Shown here: piece after piece, positions 1-8,910 of the stretch
Position numbering within the stretch: position 1 is the stretch's first letter
Layout of the letters: each line of letters opens with the position of its first letter
DNA from: Candidatus Rokuibacteriota bacterium
GTDB lineage: Bacteria > Methylomirabilota > Methylomirabilia > Rokubacteriales > CSP1-6
DNA: 64,000 nucleotides
Assembly: GCA_023248995.1 (NCBI GenBank)
Contig: JAHFDN010000006.1
Location: 1-64,000, forward strand
Direction: 5' to 3'
Notes under the pieces: model-generated
What the model saw: the letters and a program-made list of their open reading frames with translations, nothing else
The model's database searches: none
What the model was told of the DNA's origin: nothing
Translations under genes and position numbers: made by a program

Positions 1-2070
1 GCGGAGGCTCCGCCACCGGCGCCGCCGCCCGCGCCCGCCGCCCAGCGCGCGAAGTTCGTCGTCCTCAACTTCGACAACGCGGATATCGAGGTCGTCGTCC
101 ACGCCGCCAGCGAGATCGTCGGCTTCAACTATGTCCTGGCTCCCGACGTCAAGGGAAAGATCACCGTGCATACCTCGAGCCGGATCCCCCAGGAGGAGGT
201 TTTCAACGTCCTCCTCGCGATCCTGGAGGTGCACGGGTTCACCGCCGTCAAGTCCGATTCCCTCTACAAGATCATCAAGCTGGAAGGGGCCCGCGAGCGG
301 CCCGTGCCCACCATCGTCGGGGCGATCCCCGACCCGGGACGCGTCGGGGACGAGATCATCACGCAGATCGTGCCGATCCGCTTCGCGTCCGTCGCCGAGC
401 TCAGCAACCTGCTGCGCCCGCTGATCTCGGCGCGCGGGACCCTGATCCCCCACCGGGAGACCAACCTCCTCATCATCACCGATGCCGCCGCCAACATCCG
501 CCGGCTCCTCGATATCGTCAAGCTGGTGGACGTGCAGGTGACGCTCGAAGAGCTCCAGGTGATCCCGGTGAAGTTCGCCGACGCCGAGGAGCTCGCCCGG
601 ATTCTCAATCAGCTCTTCGCCGGCGGCCGCACCCGGCTGACCCCCGGGGCCGCGCCGACGCCGGCGCCGGGGGCTCCACCGGCGGCGGTCCGTCCCACGA
701 CCGATGGCGCTCCCGCCGAGCGCCCGCCGCTGATCGTGGCCTACCGCGGCATCAACGTGCTCATCGTCCACGCGCGGAAAAACGAGCTGGAGCTCATCCG
801 GCGCCTCCTGACGCAGCTCGACGTGGATGTCTACGGCGGCCGCCGGATCTTCATCTACTACGTCGAGAATGCCAAAGCCAAAGAGCTGGCGGCGACGATG
901 AACGCCATCTACGGACGGGCCGACGGCACCCCGACGGCCGCCGCGCCCCGTGCTGGAACCGCCCCAGGGGCAGCGCCAACGTACACTCCACCGCCCGCCC
1001 GGGCACCATCGTCTCCGGGGGCGTCCGGCGCCTCAGAACTCGGGGGGGTGGAGGGCGAGGTGCGCTTCATCGCCGACGAGGTAACCAACGCGGTGATCGT
1101 CTCCACCTTCCCGCGCAACTGGGAGGAGATCGAACAGACCCTGAAAAAGCTGGACCGCATGCCCCGCCAGGTGCTGATCGAGGTCCTGGTGGCGGAGATC
1201 ACGCTGACCGACGACACGCGGCTCGGCATCGAGTGGGCATTCCGCACCGGGCGGTTTGACGTCTTCAACGCCCCTTCTGGGACGACCCTCAGCACCCGGC
1301 CGACGTTTAGGCTTCCCACTGATCCGACCGCCACAACTACTGCGATCACCGGCCTCGCGCAGGGACTCAACTTCTTCACCTTCGCCACCGACCAGTTCTT
1401 CGGCGCGTTGAACGCGCTGGCCTCCGACAATAAGGTCAACGTGCTCTCGAGCCCCTCGATCCTGACCACGGAGAACAAGAAGGCAGTGATCAACGTCTCC
1501 GACTCGATCCCCGTCATCACCAGCCAGCAGATCCCGCTCGCGGGGGCAACCACCACCACCTCTTCGACGCCCACGGCGATCGCCACCCAGACGGTGGAGT
1601 ACAAGGACGCGGGCGTGATCCTGACGGTGACGCCGCGGATCGGCGAGCGGGGCACCGTGGCCCTGGACATCAAGCAGGAGGTGAACGACGTCGGGGCCCA
1701 GGAGCCTCCCACGTTTTCCCGGCGCTTCGTCAAGCGGGAGGCGGAGACCTCCGTGGTGCTGACCAACAACCAGACCTTGGCACTCGGCGGCCTGATCAAG
1801 AACAAACGGACCCTGACGCGAAGTGGCATCCCCATTCTCAACCGGATCCCATTGCTGGGCCTGCTGTTCGGCACCACCGAAGAGGTGATCGACAAGACCG
1901 AGCTCCTGATCTTGATCACCCCCCGCGTGCTGGGCACGGCGCTCGACGCCCAGAAGCTCACCGAGGAGATGAAGCGGATCACCCCGGCGATCCACGACGC
2001 CATTAAGCAGGCCCCACGGCTGCCCCCGCCGCCGTCCGACCGCCTCCCATCCCCCCGCGACGGAGGCTAA
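1..2070 (+). CDS. gspD: Type II secretion system secretin GspD (5' end missing)
   Basis: Outer-membrane secretin that forms the exit channel for folded exoproteins. The frame is open from base 1, so the signal peptide and first part lie outside the window. Visible in order: a Pro/Ala-rich stretch, an N0 domain (NYVLAPDVKGKITVHT), N1, N2 and N3 ring domains separated by Pro/Ala/Gly linkers, then the C-terminal secretin barrel. The barrel carries the family hallmark GIPILNRIPLLGLLFG and ends with LLILITPRVL. The visible 689 residues fit a near-complete GspD. A PilQ or other secretin is less likely because the repeated N1-N3 layout and the long tail after the barrel fit GspD. No other gsp gene is in view; any would lie upstream. 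Confidence 0.93.
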   Translation, partial: AEAPPPAPPPAPAAQRAKFVVLNFDNADIEVVVHAASEIVGFNYVLAPDVKGKITVHTSSRIPQEEVFNVLLAILEVHGFTAVKSDSLYKIIKLEGARERPVPTIVGAIPDPGRVGDEIITQIVPIRFASVAELSNLLRPLISARGTLIPHRETNLLIITDAAANIRRLLDIVKLVDVQVTLEELQVIPVKFADAEELARILNQLFAGGRTRLTPGAAPTPAPGAPPAAVRPTTDGAPAERPPLIVAYRGINVLIVHARKNELELIRRLLTQLDVDVYGGRRIFIYYVENAKAKELAATMNAIYGRADGTPTAAAPRAGTAPGAAPTYTPPPARAPSSPGASGASELGGVEGEVRFIADEVTNAVIVSTFPRNWEEIEQTLKKLDRMPRQVLIEVLVAEITLTDDTRLGIEWAFRTGRFDVFNAPSGTTLSTRPTFRLPTDPTATTTAITGLAQGLNFFTFATDQFFGALNALASDNKVNVLSSPSILTTENKKAVINVSDSIPVITSQQIPLAGATTTTSSTPTAIATQTVEYKDAGVILTVTPRIGERGTVALDIKQEVNDVGAQEPPTFSRRFVKREAETSVVLTNNQTLALGGLIKNKRTLTRSGIPILNRIPLLGLLFGTTEEVIDKTELLILITPRVLGTALDAQKLTEEMKRITPAIHDAIKQAPRLPPPPSDRLPSPRDGG

Positions 2071-2093
2071 GCGGGCCGCTAAGACCCCCCGAA

Positions 2094-2120
2094 GGGGTCA
2101 GGTCTTGCAATCCAACATGT
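2094..2120 (+). repeat. Left 27-bp inverted repeat of the RAYT element
   Basis: The 27 bases starting GGGGTCAGGTCTTGCAATCC are the exact reverse complement of 3018-3044 on the other side of the transposase gene. GACCCC at 2083-2088 can also pair with GGGGTC at 2094-2099, making a small hairpin just after the gspD stop. This is the left boundary of a REP-type mobile unit. Confidence 0.85.
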
Positions 2121-2172
2121 CTACGGGAAGTCACATCTTCCCCGCTGCCGGTTCATTTGATACCGTCGCGCC

Positions 2173-2997
2173 ATGTCGCGCCCGCTGCGGATCCAATACC
2201 CTGGCGCGGTCTACCATGTCACATCACGCGGGAATGCCCGCCAACCGATTTACCGGGAGGAGGCTGATCGCGGGCTCTTCTTAGGCATCCTGTCCCGCGT
2301 CATCCCCCGTTATCAGTGGCTCTGCCACGCCTACTGTCTGATGGACAACCACTACCACCTTCTGATCGAAACGCTTCAGCCGAACCTTTCAATTGGGATG
2401 CGTCAGCTCAACGGCCTCTACACCCAGGCTGTCAATCGCCGACATCAACGCGTGGGCCATCTCTTTCAGGGGCGCTACACGGCCATCCTCGTCGAGAAGC
2501 AGGCCCACCTGCTCGAGCTCTGCCGGTACGTCGTGTTGAATCCTTTGCGCGTGAAGGCTGAACCGCGGGTGGAGAACTGGAAGTGGAGCAGCTACTTGCC
2601 CACGGCAGGATTGGCCCCCGTGCCCGGATTCCTAACGGTGGACTGGATTCTCCGTCACTTTGGCCGCACGCGAAGCGACGCCCAGGGCAAATATCGGGCT
2701 TTCGTCAGGGCCGGTCTGGGCAATCGACCGTGGGAGCAACTGCGGGGCCAAATCTATTTGGGGGACGAGGAATTCGTCAAGCGACATGCCCAGGCCCCCG
2801 CGGACTTGAATGAAGTTCCGCGCGCCCAGCGGCATGCGGCGAGGCCCCCGCTGGAAGAAATCTTCCGCACGGCCGGATCGCAAGCGATCGCGCTCGCCTA
2901 CCACGAGCACGGTTATCGGATGAAGGAGATGGCAAACTTCCTGCGCGTCCACTATGCCACGGTCAGCCGGCGGCTGCGCCAGCTGGAAGCCCCCTAA
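2173..2997 (+). mobile_element. REP-associated tyrosine transposase (RAYT, IS200/Y1 family)
   Basis: A 274-residue Y1 HUH transposase of the REP-associated group. The N-terminus (RPLRIQYPGAVYHVTSRGN) is the usual RAYT start. The HUH metal motif is DNHYHLLIE near residue 60, and the nucleophile Tyr is probably in LNGLYTQAVNRRH near residue 84. A C-terminal winged-helix-like segment (MKEMANFLRVHYATVSRRL) is typical of larger RAYTs. The frame is intact, so the gene may be functional. It lies between perfect inverted repeats and ends 2 bp before a 19-bp palindromic hairpin, the expected substrate of such single-strand nucleases. It is a separate unit between gspD and a patatin gene. Confidence 0.92.
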
Positions 2998-2998
2998 C

Positions 2999-3044
2999 GG
3001 GGTCAGGTCTTGCAATCACATGTTGGATTGCAAGACCTGACCCC
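2999..3044. repeat. REP-like hairpin and right inverted repeat of the RAYT element
   Basis: GGGGTCAGGTCTTGCAATC (2999-3017) pairs perfectly with 3026-3044 around the 8-nt loop ACATGTTG. This 19-bp palindrome has the form of a REP/BIME stem. Its right part (3018-3044) is the perfect reverse complement of the left repeat at 2094-2120. The hairpin could also act as a transcription barrier for the transposase gene, which stops at 2997. Confidence 0.88.
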
Positions 3045-3079
3045 GGCCTAGACCCGACCCCGGCCTAGACCCCGGCCTA
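3041..3079. repeat. Three short direct repeats CCCCGGCCTA
   Basis: CCCCGGCCTA occurs at 3041-3050, 3058-3067 and 3070-3079 with short GAC-type spacers, directly beside the RAYT right end. They look like slippage or insertion by-products at the element border. They are too short for a CRISPR. Confidence 0.6.
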
Positions 3080-3117
3080 TAAGTTCCTACGCCCTAGGTG
3101 TCAAGCCAGGAGGGAGG

Positions 3118-4200
3118 CTACGCCGTGGCGGCGGGGCGGGCGCCGGCCTGAAGGGAGAAGCGGCGGATGAAGACGGCGCCCTTGGTCTGGAGCCATTCCT
3201 TGGTGCTGACGTAGCCGAACCGGAGCGCGGCCCGGCTCGCGTCGAATCCCATGGAGGGGCCGAAGAGCGGGGACTCCTTCGGCTCCGGTTGGCACAGGAA
3301 GAACTCCACCTTCGGATGCTTTTGCTGGAGATCACGGAGCCCGAGCTCCAGGAGGTGCTTGCTGTTGATCCGGCCCGCCTGTTCCAGGATCGAAAAAAAT
3401 CCCCTCGCTTTCAGGCCGCGGCGGTGCTCGCCGTCCTGCTCCATCAACGGAACGAGCGGATTGATCACCACGACGGCGTCCGCCCCGCGCTCCACGGCCA
3501 GATCCGCGTGGCCCGTGTAGCCGACCCCTCCGTCCACATAGTCACGCCCCCCGACGGTGTACGGCTCGAAGAAGCCCGGGATCGCCGAGGAAGCGGCAAC
3601 GGCCTGCGAGATAGGCACCTCGACCGATTCGCCCAGCCCGAAGACCACGCGCTCAGCTCGATCCAGATCCACCGCCGGGATCAGCAGCGTGTGGGATAGC
3701 ATGCGGAAGTCGTTGGACAGTCCCTTTTCCTCGAAGACCCGCCGCATGTAGACCTCGAGCTGCTGGACCGTGAAGAAGCCTGAGGGAAGGGCGCCCTGGA
3801 TTCTGGCCAGCAGGTCCGGAAACGAGCCGCGCCGGCCGGTGAGGAAATTCTTCCCGAGGGCCCAGACCAGCTTGCCGAGCCTGCCGGCGGCCCCGGAGAA
3901 GGCGCGCCGGTCGTAGACGGAGCCCCGCTGGAAGTTCATCGGATCGGCCAGGCCCTCATTCAGGATCCGATAGAGGTCCACCGGCCGGACGCCGTTGGCC
4001 ATGAGGGAGCCCACGACCGCGCCGGCGCTCGACCCCACGAAGATGTCGAAGTCGTTGACCTGAAAGCCCCGGAGCTCCTCATCCAGGGCCGTCAGGACCC
4101 CGACCTCGTACATCCCGCCGATCACGCCCCCGCCGGCGAGCACGAGCGCCCGCTTGCCGGAGTCGTGCCGTCCCGGCCAGAGACGATAGAACCAGCGCAT
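3118..4200 (-). CDS. Patatin-like phospholipase
   Basis: Serine lipid acyl hydrolase with the Ser-Asp dyad of the patatin/RssA family. The oxyanion motif is LAGGGVIGGMYEVGVL near residues 21-36, the nucleophile elbow is GSSAG near residue 56, and the dyad aspartate is in YVDGGVGY near residue 222. It is 360 residues, longer than RssA (about 300). No signal peptide or membrane helix is evident, so it is probably cytoplasmic. It is transcribed divergently from the nagZ-like gene with only 58 bp between starts, so their promoters must share that gap. The substrate is not predictable. Confidence 0.88.
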   Translation of the reverse strand: MRWFYRLWPGRHDSGKRALVLAGGGVIGGMYEVGVLTALDEELRGFQVNDFDIFVGSSAGAVVGSLMANGVRPVDLYRILNEGLADPMNFQRGSVYDRRAFSGAAGRLGKLVWALGKNFLTGRRGSFPDLLARIQGALPSGFFTVQQLEVYMRRVFEEKGLSNDFRMLSHTLLIPAVDLDRAERVVFGLGESVEVPISQAVAASSAIPGFFEPYTVGGRDYVDGGVGYTGHADLAVERGADAVVVINPLVPLMEQDGEHRRGLKARGFFSILEQAGRINSKHLLELGLRDLQQKHPKVEFFLCQPEPKESPLFGPSMGFDASRAALRFGYVSTKEWLQTKGAVFIRRFSLQAGARPAATA

Positions 4201-4258
4201 GCCACTATTCTACGCCAGGACCTGAGGGGAATTCTCAGCGGAATGATAGAATTCCGCC

Positions 4259-5419
4259 ATGAGCTTCTCCGCCGTGAACCTGCGGCAGATCCTCGGGCTC
4301 CCTACGCTGGCACTGACTCTTCTCCTCGCCGGCTGTGCCGCCGCCCGCCCGGTGGACCCCCTCCTGGACGCCCAGCTCGGCCGGCTGCTCCTCGTCGGCT
4401 TCCGGGGAAGCCAGGTGGAGGGCAACGACGAGCTCCGCCATCTGCTCTGCGACGTCAAGGTCGGCGGGCTCATCCTCTTCGAGCGCGACGTGGCGACGGG
4501 CGGCCCCCGCAACATCACGAGTCCGGATCAGGTCCGGCGCCTCACGACGGATCTCCGGGCGCTCTCTCGAGACTGCGCGGGACGCGTCCCCCTGATCGCC
4601 GCCGACAACGAGGGCGGCGCCGTGATGCGCCTCAGCGCGCGGGCCGGCTACCCGCCGACCCTCGGCCAGGCCGAGCTGGGAGAGCACGACGACGTGGCGC
4701 TGACCGAGCTCGAGGCGCGGCGGATCGGCGCGATGCTCCGGGACGCCGGCATAGACTGGAATCTGGCGCCCGTCGTGGACGTGGGGCTGAATCCGTTCAA
4801 CACCGTCGTGGTCCAGACCGGGCGCACGTTCGCCCAGAGCGCCGAGCGCGTGACCGCCCACGCGCGCGCCTACGTCCGCGGGATGCACGCCGCGGGCATT
4901 GTCACCGCTCTCAAGCACTTCCCGGGGCACGGGTCGAGCTTCGAGGATTCCCACCGGGAATTCGTGGACGTGACGGCGACCGCCGATCCGGACGTGGAGC
5001 TCCTCCCGTACCGCGCGCTGATCGCGGAAGGGATGGCGGACGCCGTGATGACGGCGCACGTCTTCAACCGGAACCTGGACCCGGAGTATCCGGCCACGCT
5101 CTCCCGCGCGACCGTCGAGGGCCTCCTGAGGGGCCGGCTGGGCTTCACCGGCCTGGTGGTCTCGGACGACCTTCTGATGGAAGCGGTCGTCTCACGCTAC
5201 GGGATCGAGGAAGCGGCCGTCCTCGCCCTCGGGGCCGGCGTTGACCTGCTGCTTGTCTCCCACAACACCCTCGCCCGGGACGGCGCCGCCACGGACCGCG
5301 TGCTCGTCGCCCTCCGCCAGGCCCTCGCCGACGGCCGCCTGGCCCCCGACGCCGTGGAGGCGGCCCTCGCCCGGGTCGGCCGGTTCGCCGAAGGGCAGCG
5401 GCCTAGGCCTTCCCCCTGA
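4259..5419 (+). CDS. nagZ: Glycoside hydrolase family 3, beta-N-acetylhexosaminidase (NagZ-like lipoprotein)
   Basis: A 386-residue GH3 N-terminal barrel enzyme that removes GlcNAc from peptidoglycan fragments. The NagZ signature KHFPGHGSSFEDSH is near residue 220, and the nucleophile Asp lies in LVVSDDLLMEAV near residue 300. Unlike cytoplasmic NagZ, it starts with a lipoprotein signal whose lipobox is LLAGC near residue 25, which predicts a membrane-anchored periplasmic or outer-membrane enzyme. The end overlaps the convergent ribokinase gene by 17 bp. A different GH3 beta-glycosidase is possible, but the His-containing loop favours NagZ. Confidence 0.87.
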   Translation: MSFSAVNLRQILGLPTLALTLLLAGCAAARPVDPLLDAQLGRLLLVGFRGSQVEGNDELRHLLCDVKVGGLILFERDVATGGPRNITSPDQVRRLTTDLRALSRDCAGRVPLIAADNEGGAVMRLSARAGYPPTLGQAELGEHDDVALTELEARRIGAMLRDAGIDWNLAPVVDVGLNPFNTVVVQTGRTFAQSAERVTAHARAYVRGMHAAGIVTALKHFPGHGSSFEDSHREFVDVTATADPDVELLPYRALIAEGMADAVMTAHVFNRNLDPEYPATLSRATVEGLLRGRLGFTGLVVSDDLLMEAVVSRYGIEEAAVLALGAGVDLLLVSHNTLARDGAATDRVLVALRQALADGRLAPDAVEAALARVGRFAEGQRPRPSP

Positions 5420-6332
5420 GTGCTTTCAAGAATTCTTCCACCCGGGAGCGGTCGGGCAGCGCCGCCTGGGCCCCGGTGCGCGTGCACGCGAGCGCTGCCG
5501 CGGCGTTCGCCAGGGGGATCGCCTGCTCGAGCGTGCCTCCCGCGGCCAGCCCGACAGCGAGCCCGGCGTTGAAGGCGTCGCCGGCACCGGTGGTGTCCAC
5601 CACCTCCACGGGGAAGGCTGGAAAGTGGGCGACCGAGGCGCCGTCCAGGACGAGCGCGCCCTGGGGCCCCAGCGTGACCACCACCGTCCCCGCGCCGCGC
5701 GCGAGCAGCCGTTCCGCCGCGCGTCGCGCCGATTCGGGGTCGTCCACGGGCTGGCCGGTGAGGAGCGCGGCCTCGACGGTGTTGGGGGTGAGGTAGTCCA
5801 CCAGCGGATAGAGGTGCCCCGGCAGCGCCTGCGCGGGCGCCGGGTTCAAGATCGTCAGGATGCGGCGCCGCCGCGCCTCCCGGAGCACCCACGCGACCGT
5901 CGGGAGCGGCGTCTCGAGCTGGATCAGGAGCACCTGGGCCCACTCGAAGTCCGCCTCGCGTGCCTGGACCATTTCGGGCGAGAGTCCCCGGTTCGCGCCG
6001 GGAGCCACCGCGATCTGGTTTCGTCCCAGAGCGTCCACCACGATGAGCGCCGTCCCCGTCCGCGCCTCGGCGGAGCGGTGGAGGCCGTCCACCCCGACGC
6101 CCTGGGCGGCCAGGTCCCCCGCGATCTCATCGCCGAACGGATCGGCGCCGACGCAGCCGATGAACCGCACCTCGGCGCCGAGGCGCCGCCCCGCCACCGC
6201 CTGGTTGGCCCCCTTGCCGCCGTGGCCGACCTCGAGGCGTCCCCCCGACACGGTCTCGCCTTCCCGCGGGAGGCGGTCCACGGTGACGGTGAAATCCACG
6301 TTGGCCGATCCGACTACGAGGAGGCGGGGCAT
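5403..6332 (-). CDS. rbsK: PfkB-family ribokinase
   Basis: Phosphorylates ribose or a similar sugar at the 5' position. It is 309 residues. The first PfkB motif is GGKGANQAVAGRRLGAEV near residue 40, and the second, with the catalytic Asp and anion hole, is DTTGAGDAFNAGLAVGL near residue 250. The start at 6332 (MPRLLVVGSANVDFTVTVD) matches the family. Upstream in-frame starts lie inside the preceding gene and are not ribokinase-like. The gene overlaps the nucleoside hydrolase by 19 bp, so they are probably translationally coupled: hydrolase frees ribose, kinase traps it. The exact sugar is unproven. Confidence 0.88.
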   Translation of the reverse strand: MPRLLVVGSANVDFTVTVDRLPREGETVSGGRLEVGHGGKGANQAVAGRRLGAEVRFIGCVGADPFGDEIAGDLAAQGVGVDGLHRSAEARTGTALIVVDALGRNQIAVAPGANRGLSPEMVQAREADFEWAQVLLIQLETPLPTVAWVLREARRRRILTILNPAPAQALPGHLYPLVDYLTPNTVEAALLTGQPVDDPESARRAAERLLARGAGTVVVTLGPQGALVLDGASVAHFPAFPVEVVDTTGAGDAFNAGLAVGLAAGGTLEQAIPLANAAAALACTRTGAQAALPDRSRVEEFLKALRGKA

Positions 6333-7291
6333 AGCCGATCGAGGAACAGGTGGAGGAAGGTGTCCGCCCTGAGCCAGCGCGCGACCCGGCACGTCGCAGG
6401 CGCTTTGCGGCCCACCGGGATCACCCGCCGATCCCCCACCGACATCCCCCGCGTCAGCGTTCCCTCGCACTCCACCGCCACGTGAAGCGCCTCGAAGTGA
6501 GTCAGGGAGGAATCGAGGGCGATCCCGACGGCGACAGGGTCGTGGAGCGTGATCCCGCCCTCACCGATCTCCTCCGCGAACTGAAATCCCCACTGGGTCA
6601 TGTCCGTGACGAAGCGGGCGACCGGGTCCGAAGAGGCGAGGAGCCGCTGCTCGAAGACGCTCCTGGGCAGGACCGCGCGCCGGGTGACGTCCAGCGGGAC
6701 GAGCTCGATCGGCAGCCCCGAGGCCAGCACGCGGGAGGCCGCCTCCGGGTCCACGTAGAAATTGAACTCGGCGACCGGGGTCATGTTGCCTGGCACCCCG
6801 ACCGCGCCTCCCATGATCACGAGGCGGCGCAGGAGCGCCATCCGGCCGGGGTCGCGCTCGAGCGCCAGCGCCAGGTTGGTCAGGGGGCCGAGGGCCACGA
6901 CGACCAGCTCGCTGGGAAAGCGACCGATCGTGTCCAGAATCAGGTCGGGGCCATCGAGCGGCGACAGCGTGAGGCTCGGTGACGGGTAGCGGGGGCTCCC
7001 GTCCGGCTCCCGGAGCTCGCCCAGATTGCTCAACCCGTCGTCGCCGTGGATGTGGGCGGCCGAGACGAGCGGGCGCGCAAGGGGCTTCTCCGCCCCGCGT
7101 CCCACGAGGGGGCGGCGGGCGGGCCTCACGGCGCTCAGGATCCTGCACACGTTCAGCGTGCACCGCTCGACCCCGACGTTGCCGGCGACGGTGGTGAGGG
7201 CTTCGACGGAGCACTCGGGGGACCGGAACGCCAGGAAGATGGCGAGGGCGTCGTCGATCCCCGGGTCCGTGTCGATGAGGAGCGGAATCAT
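6314..7291 (-). CDS. Nucleoside hydrolase (inosine/uridine-preferring family)
   Basis: Cleaves N-ribosidic bonds of nucleosides to base plus ribose. It is 325 residues with the N-terminal calcium-binding signature DTDPGIDDALA near residues 7-17. It also has the family segments VALGPLTNLALALERDP and GNMTPVAEFNFYVDPEAA, and a late Asp in LHDPVAVGIAL near residue 250. It is the first gene of a two-gene unit with the overlapping ribokinase, a compact nucleoside-salvage module. The promoter must lie in the 64 bp shared with the divergent selenoprotein gene. Confidence 0.92.
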   Translation of the reverse strand: MIPLLIDTDPGIDDALAIFLAFRSPECSVEALTTVAGNVGVERCTLNVCRILSAVRPARRPLVGRGAEKPLARPLVSAAHIHGDDGLSNLGELREPDGSPRYPSPSLTLSPLDGPDLILDTIGRFPSELVVVALGPLTNLALALERDPGRMALLRRLVIMGGAVGVPGNMTPVAEFNFYVDPEAASRVLASGLPIELVPLDVTRRAVLPRSVFEQRLLASSDPVARFVTDMTQWGFQFAEEIGEGGITLHDPVAVGIALDSSLTHFEALHVAVECEGTLTRGMSVGDRRVIPVGRKAPATCRVARWLRADTFLHLFLDRLCPASS

Positions 7292-7355
7292 TTGACAGCC
7301 TCGGCACGCCCCATTATCATCGGAGAGAGGTCATCACAAAAGACAGGGAGAGCGG

Positions 7356-7583
7356 ATGAACATCCTCATCACGTACTGCGGGGAGTGAAACTACCTCCCC
7401 CAGGCCTCCAGTCTGCAGGCCGCGATCAAGAAGGAATTCGGCATCACCGCCGACCTCAAAGAGGGGCACAGCGGCATCTTCACCGTCGCCCTTGATGGCA
7501 AGATCGTCTACGACAACCAGGTGACCCACCGCTTCCCCGAGAACGCCGAGATCTTCGAAAAGATCCGCGCCATCAAGAAGTAG
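7356..7583 (+). CDS. SelW-like selenoprotein (Rdx family) with UGA at codon 11
   Basis: A 75-residue thioredoxin-like Rdx/SelW protein if TGA at 7386-7388 is read as selenocysteine. The N-terminus is MNILITYCGE-U-NYLPQ, giving the family's C-x-x-U redox motif at residues 8-11. The rest fits SelW: an amphipathic helix, a beta pair, and the conserved tail HRFPENAEIFEKI. A good ribosome site (AGGGAG, 7345-7350) precedes the ATG. A hairpin suited to a bacterial SECIS lies just after the UGA. Ordinary gene finding misses this gene because the UGA truncates it after ten codons. Its 3' end overlaps the convergent CoA-transferase by 11 bp. The alternative, a nonsense-mutated Cys homologue, is less likely because a second recoded gene exists at 59.3 kb. 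Confidence 0.88.
7403..7421 (+). promoter_or_regulatory. Candidate bacterial SECIS hairpin of the SelW-like gene
   Basis: GGCCT (7403-7407) pairs with AGGCC (7417-7421) around the loop CCAGTCTGC. The loop's GU lies about 22 nt after the UGA at 7386-7388, within the usual distance for SelB-binding stem-loops inside bacterial selenoprotein genes. The fold was found by eye; SelB binding is inferred. Confidence 0.55.
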
Positions 7584-8820
7584 CCAAGCTCCGTTCCAGC
7601 TCTTCTCTGAATTTCGGCTCCGCGATCCGGATCAGGGCCCGGGCGCGCGACGTCGCGCCGAGGCCCCGGAGCCGCGCCTCCCCGCGCTCCGTCACGACCC
7701 AGTCCGCCAGGTAGCGCGGCGTCGTCACGGCGGCGCCCGCGCCGAGCCGGGGGACGATCCGGGAGACGGCACCGCCTTTGGCCGTGGCGGGCAGCGCGAT
7801 GATCGAGGCGCCGCCGGGCGCGCCCGAGGCCCCGAGCACGAAGTCGAACTGCCCCCCGACCCCGGCGAGCTGGCGCGAGCCCACGCTCTCGGCGTTGATC
7901 TGGCCGGTCAGGTCCACCTCGAGCGCCGAGTTGATCGAGACGAAGCCGGGGATCCGTCCCACCACCCCGGGGTCGTGCATGAGATCCGACGGCTCCATGT
8001 GGACGAGGGGATTGTCGTGGACGAAGTCGAAGAGCCGCCGCGTGCCCATGACCTCGCCGACGTTTGTCCGGGTGATCACGCCCTTCTCGATCAACGGCAG
8101 CATCTGGTCCACGAGGATCGAATGCACGCCGAGGTCCCGCCGCTCCCCGAGCGCCTCCATGATGGCCTGGGGGAGCGCCCCTATCCCGATCTGGACCGTC
8201 GCGCCGTCGGAGATCAGCGCGGCCACGCGGGCGCCGATCTGGCGCTCCACGGGGCCGGGCACGGTGGGGGGATTCTCGACCAGCGGCGAATCCGCCTCGA
8301 CCCAGCAGTCGATCTGGGAGCGGTGGAGGAAGGCGTTCCCGAGCGTCCACGGCATCCGCGGGTTCACCTGGGCGATGACGAGCGGCGCCTCGCGGGCCGC
8401 CGGAAGCGAGTAGCTCACCGACACGCCGAGGCTCACGTAGCCGTACCGGTCGGGCGGCCCGGTGTGGACCACCACCGCGTCGGGCGCCCAGGGGCCGCCC
8501 CGCCCGAAGAGCCTCACCACGTCGAAATAGCGGGCCGGAACGAACTCGACCTGCCCGCGCTCCCACGCCGACACAGCCGGCGGCATCAACTGCCACGTCA
8601 CCCATCGGAGCGCCCCCGCGTACTCGGCGCGCAGGAAGGGGTAGTCGTCGAAAAGTAGCCCCCCCATGAGTGTGAGCGGGGTCAGACGGTCGGCCTGCCG
8701 GCAGAGTTCCCGGATGAACGCGGCCGGCTCGCCGCATCCCGGCGGGAGGAGCACCTTCATCCCCGGCTGGAGGCGGCCGACCGCCTCGTCGAGGCTCAGC
8801 CGATGAAACGGCCGTCCCAT
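7573..8820 (-). CDS. Acetyl-CoA hydrolase/transferase family protein
   Basis: A 415-residue family I CoA-transferase-fold protein resembling 4-hydroxybutyrate or acetate CoA-transferases. Visible segments include LQPGMKVLLPPGCGEP at the N-terminus, GIGALPQAIMEAL near residue 215, and NSALEVDLTGQINAESVG near residue 295. Where characterised members have an HTE or YTE motif carrying the catalytic Glu, this protein reads LGVHSILVDQML, so the usual Glu seems absent. It may use another residue or have another activity. It is divergent from the DUF488 gene and converges on the SelW-like gene. Confidence 0.8.
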   Translation of the reverse strand: MGRPFHRLSLDEAVGRLQPGMKVLLPPGCGEPAAFIRELCRQADRLTPLTLMGGLLFDDYPFLRAEYAGALRWVTWQLMPPAVSAWERGQVEFVPARYFDVVRLFGRGGPWAPDAVVVHTGPPDRYGYVSLGVSVSYSLPAAREAPLVIAQVNPRMPWTLGNAFLHRSQIDCWVEADSPLVENPPTVPGPVERQIGARVAALISDGATVQIGIGALPQAIMEALGERRDLGVHSILVDQMLPLIEKGVITRTNVGEVMGTRRLFDFVHDNPLVHMEPSDLMHDPGVVGRIPGFVSINSALEVDLTGQINAESVGSRQLAGVGGQFDFVLGASGAPGGASIIALPATAKGGAVSRIVPRLGAGAAVTTPRYLADWVVTERGEARLRGLGATSRARALIRIAEPKFREELERSLATS

Positions 8821-8910
8821 GGGCGGGCGAAGTATAACCCGCCTGTTTTTTCTCTGCTAGAATCTCTGCCGTATGGCTGCCGGGTCCCCCGGGCCGAGAC
8901 CTCGAGCCTG

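Noticed and set aside
3041-3079. CRISPR-like direct repeats
   Set aside because: Only 10-bp units with 2-7 bp spacers and no cas genes; a border repeat of the RAYT unit.
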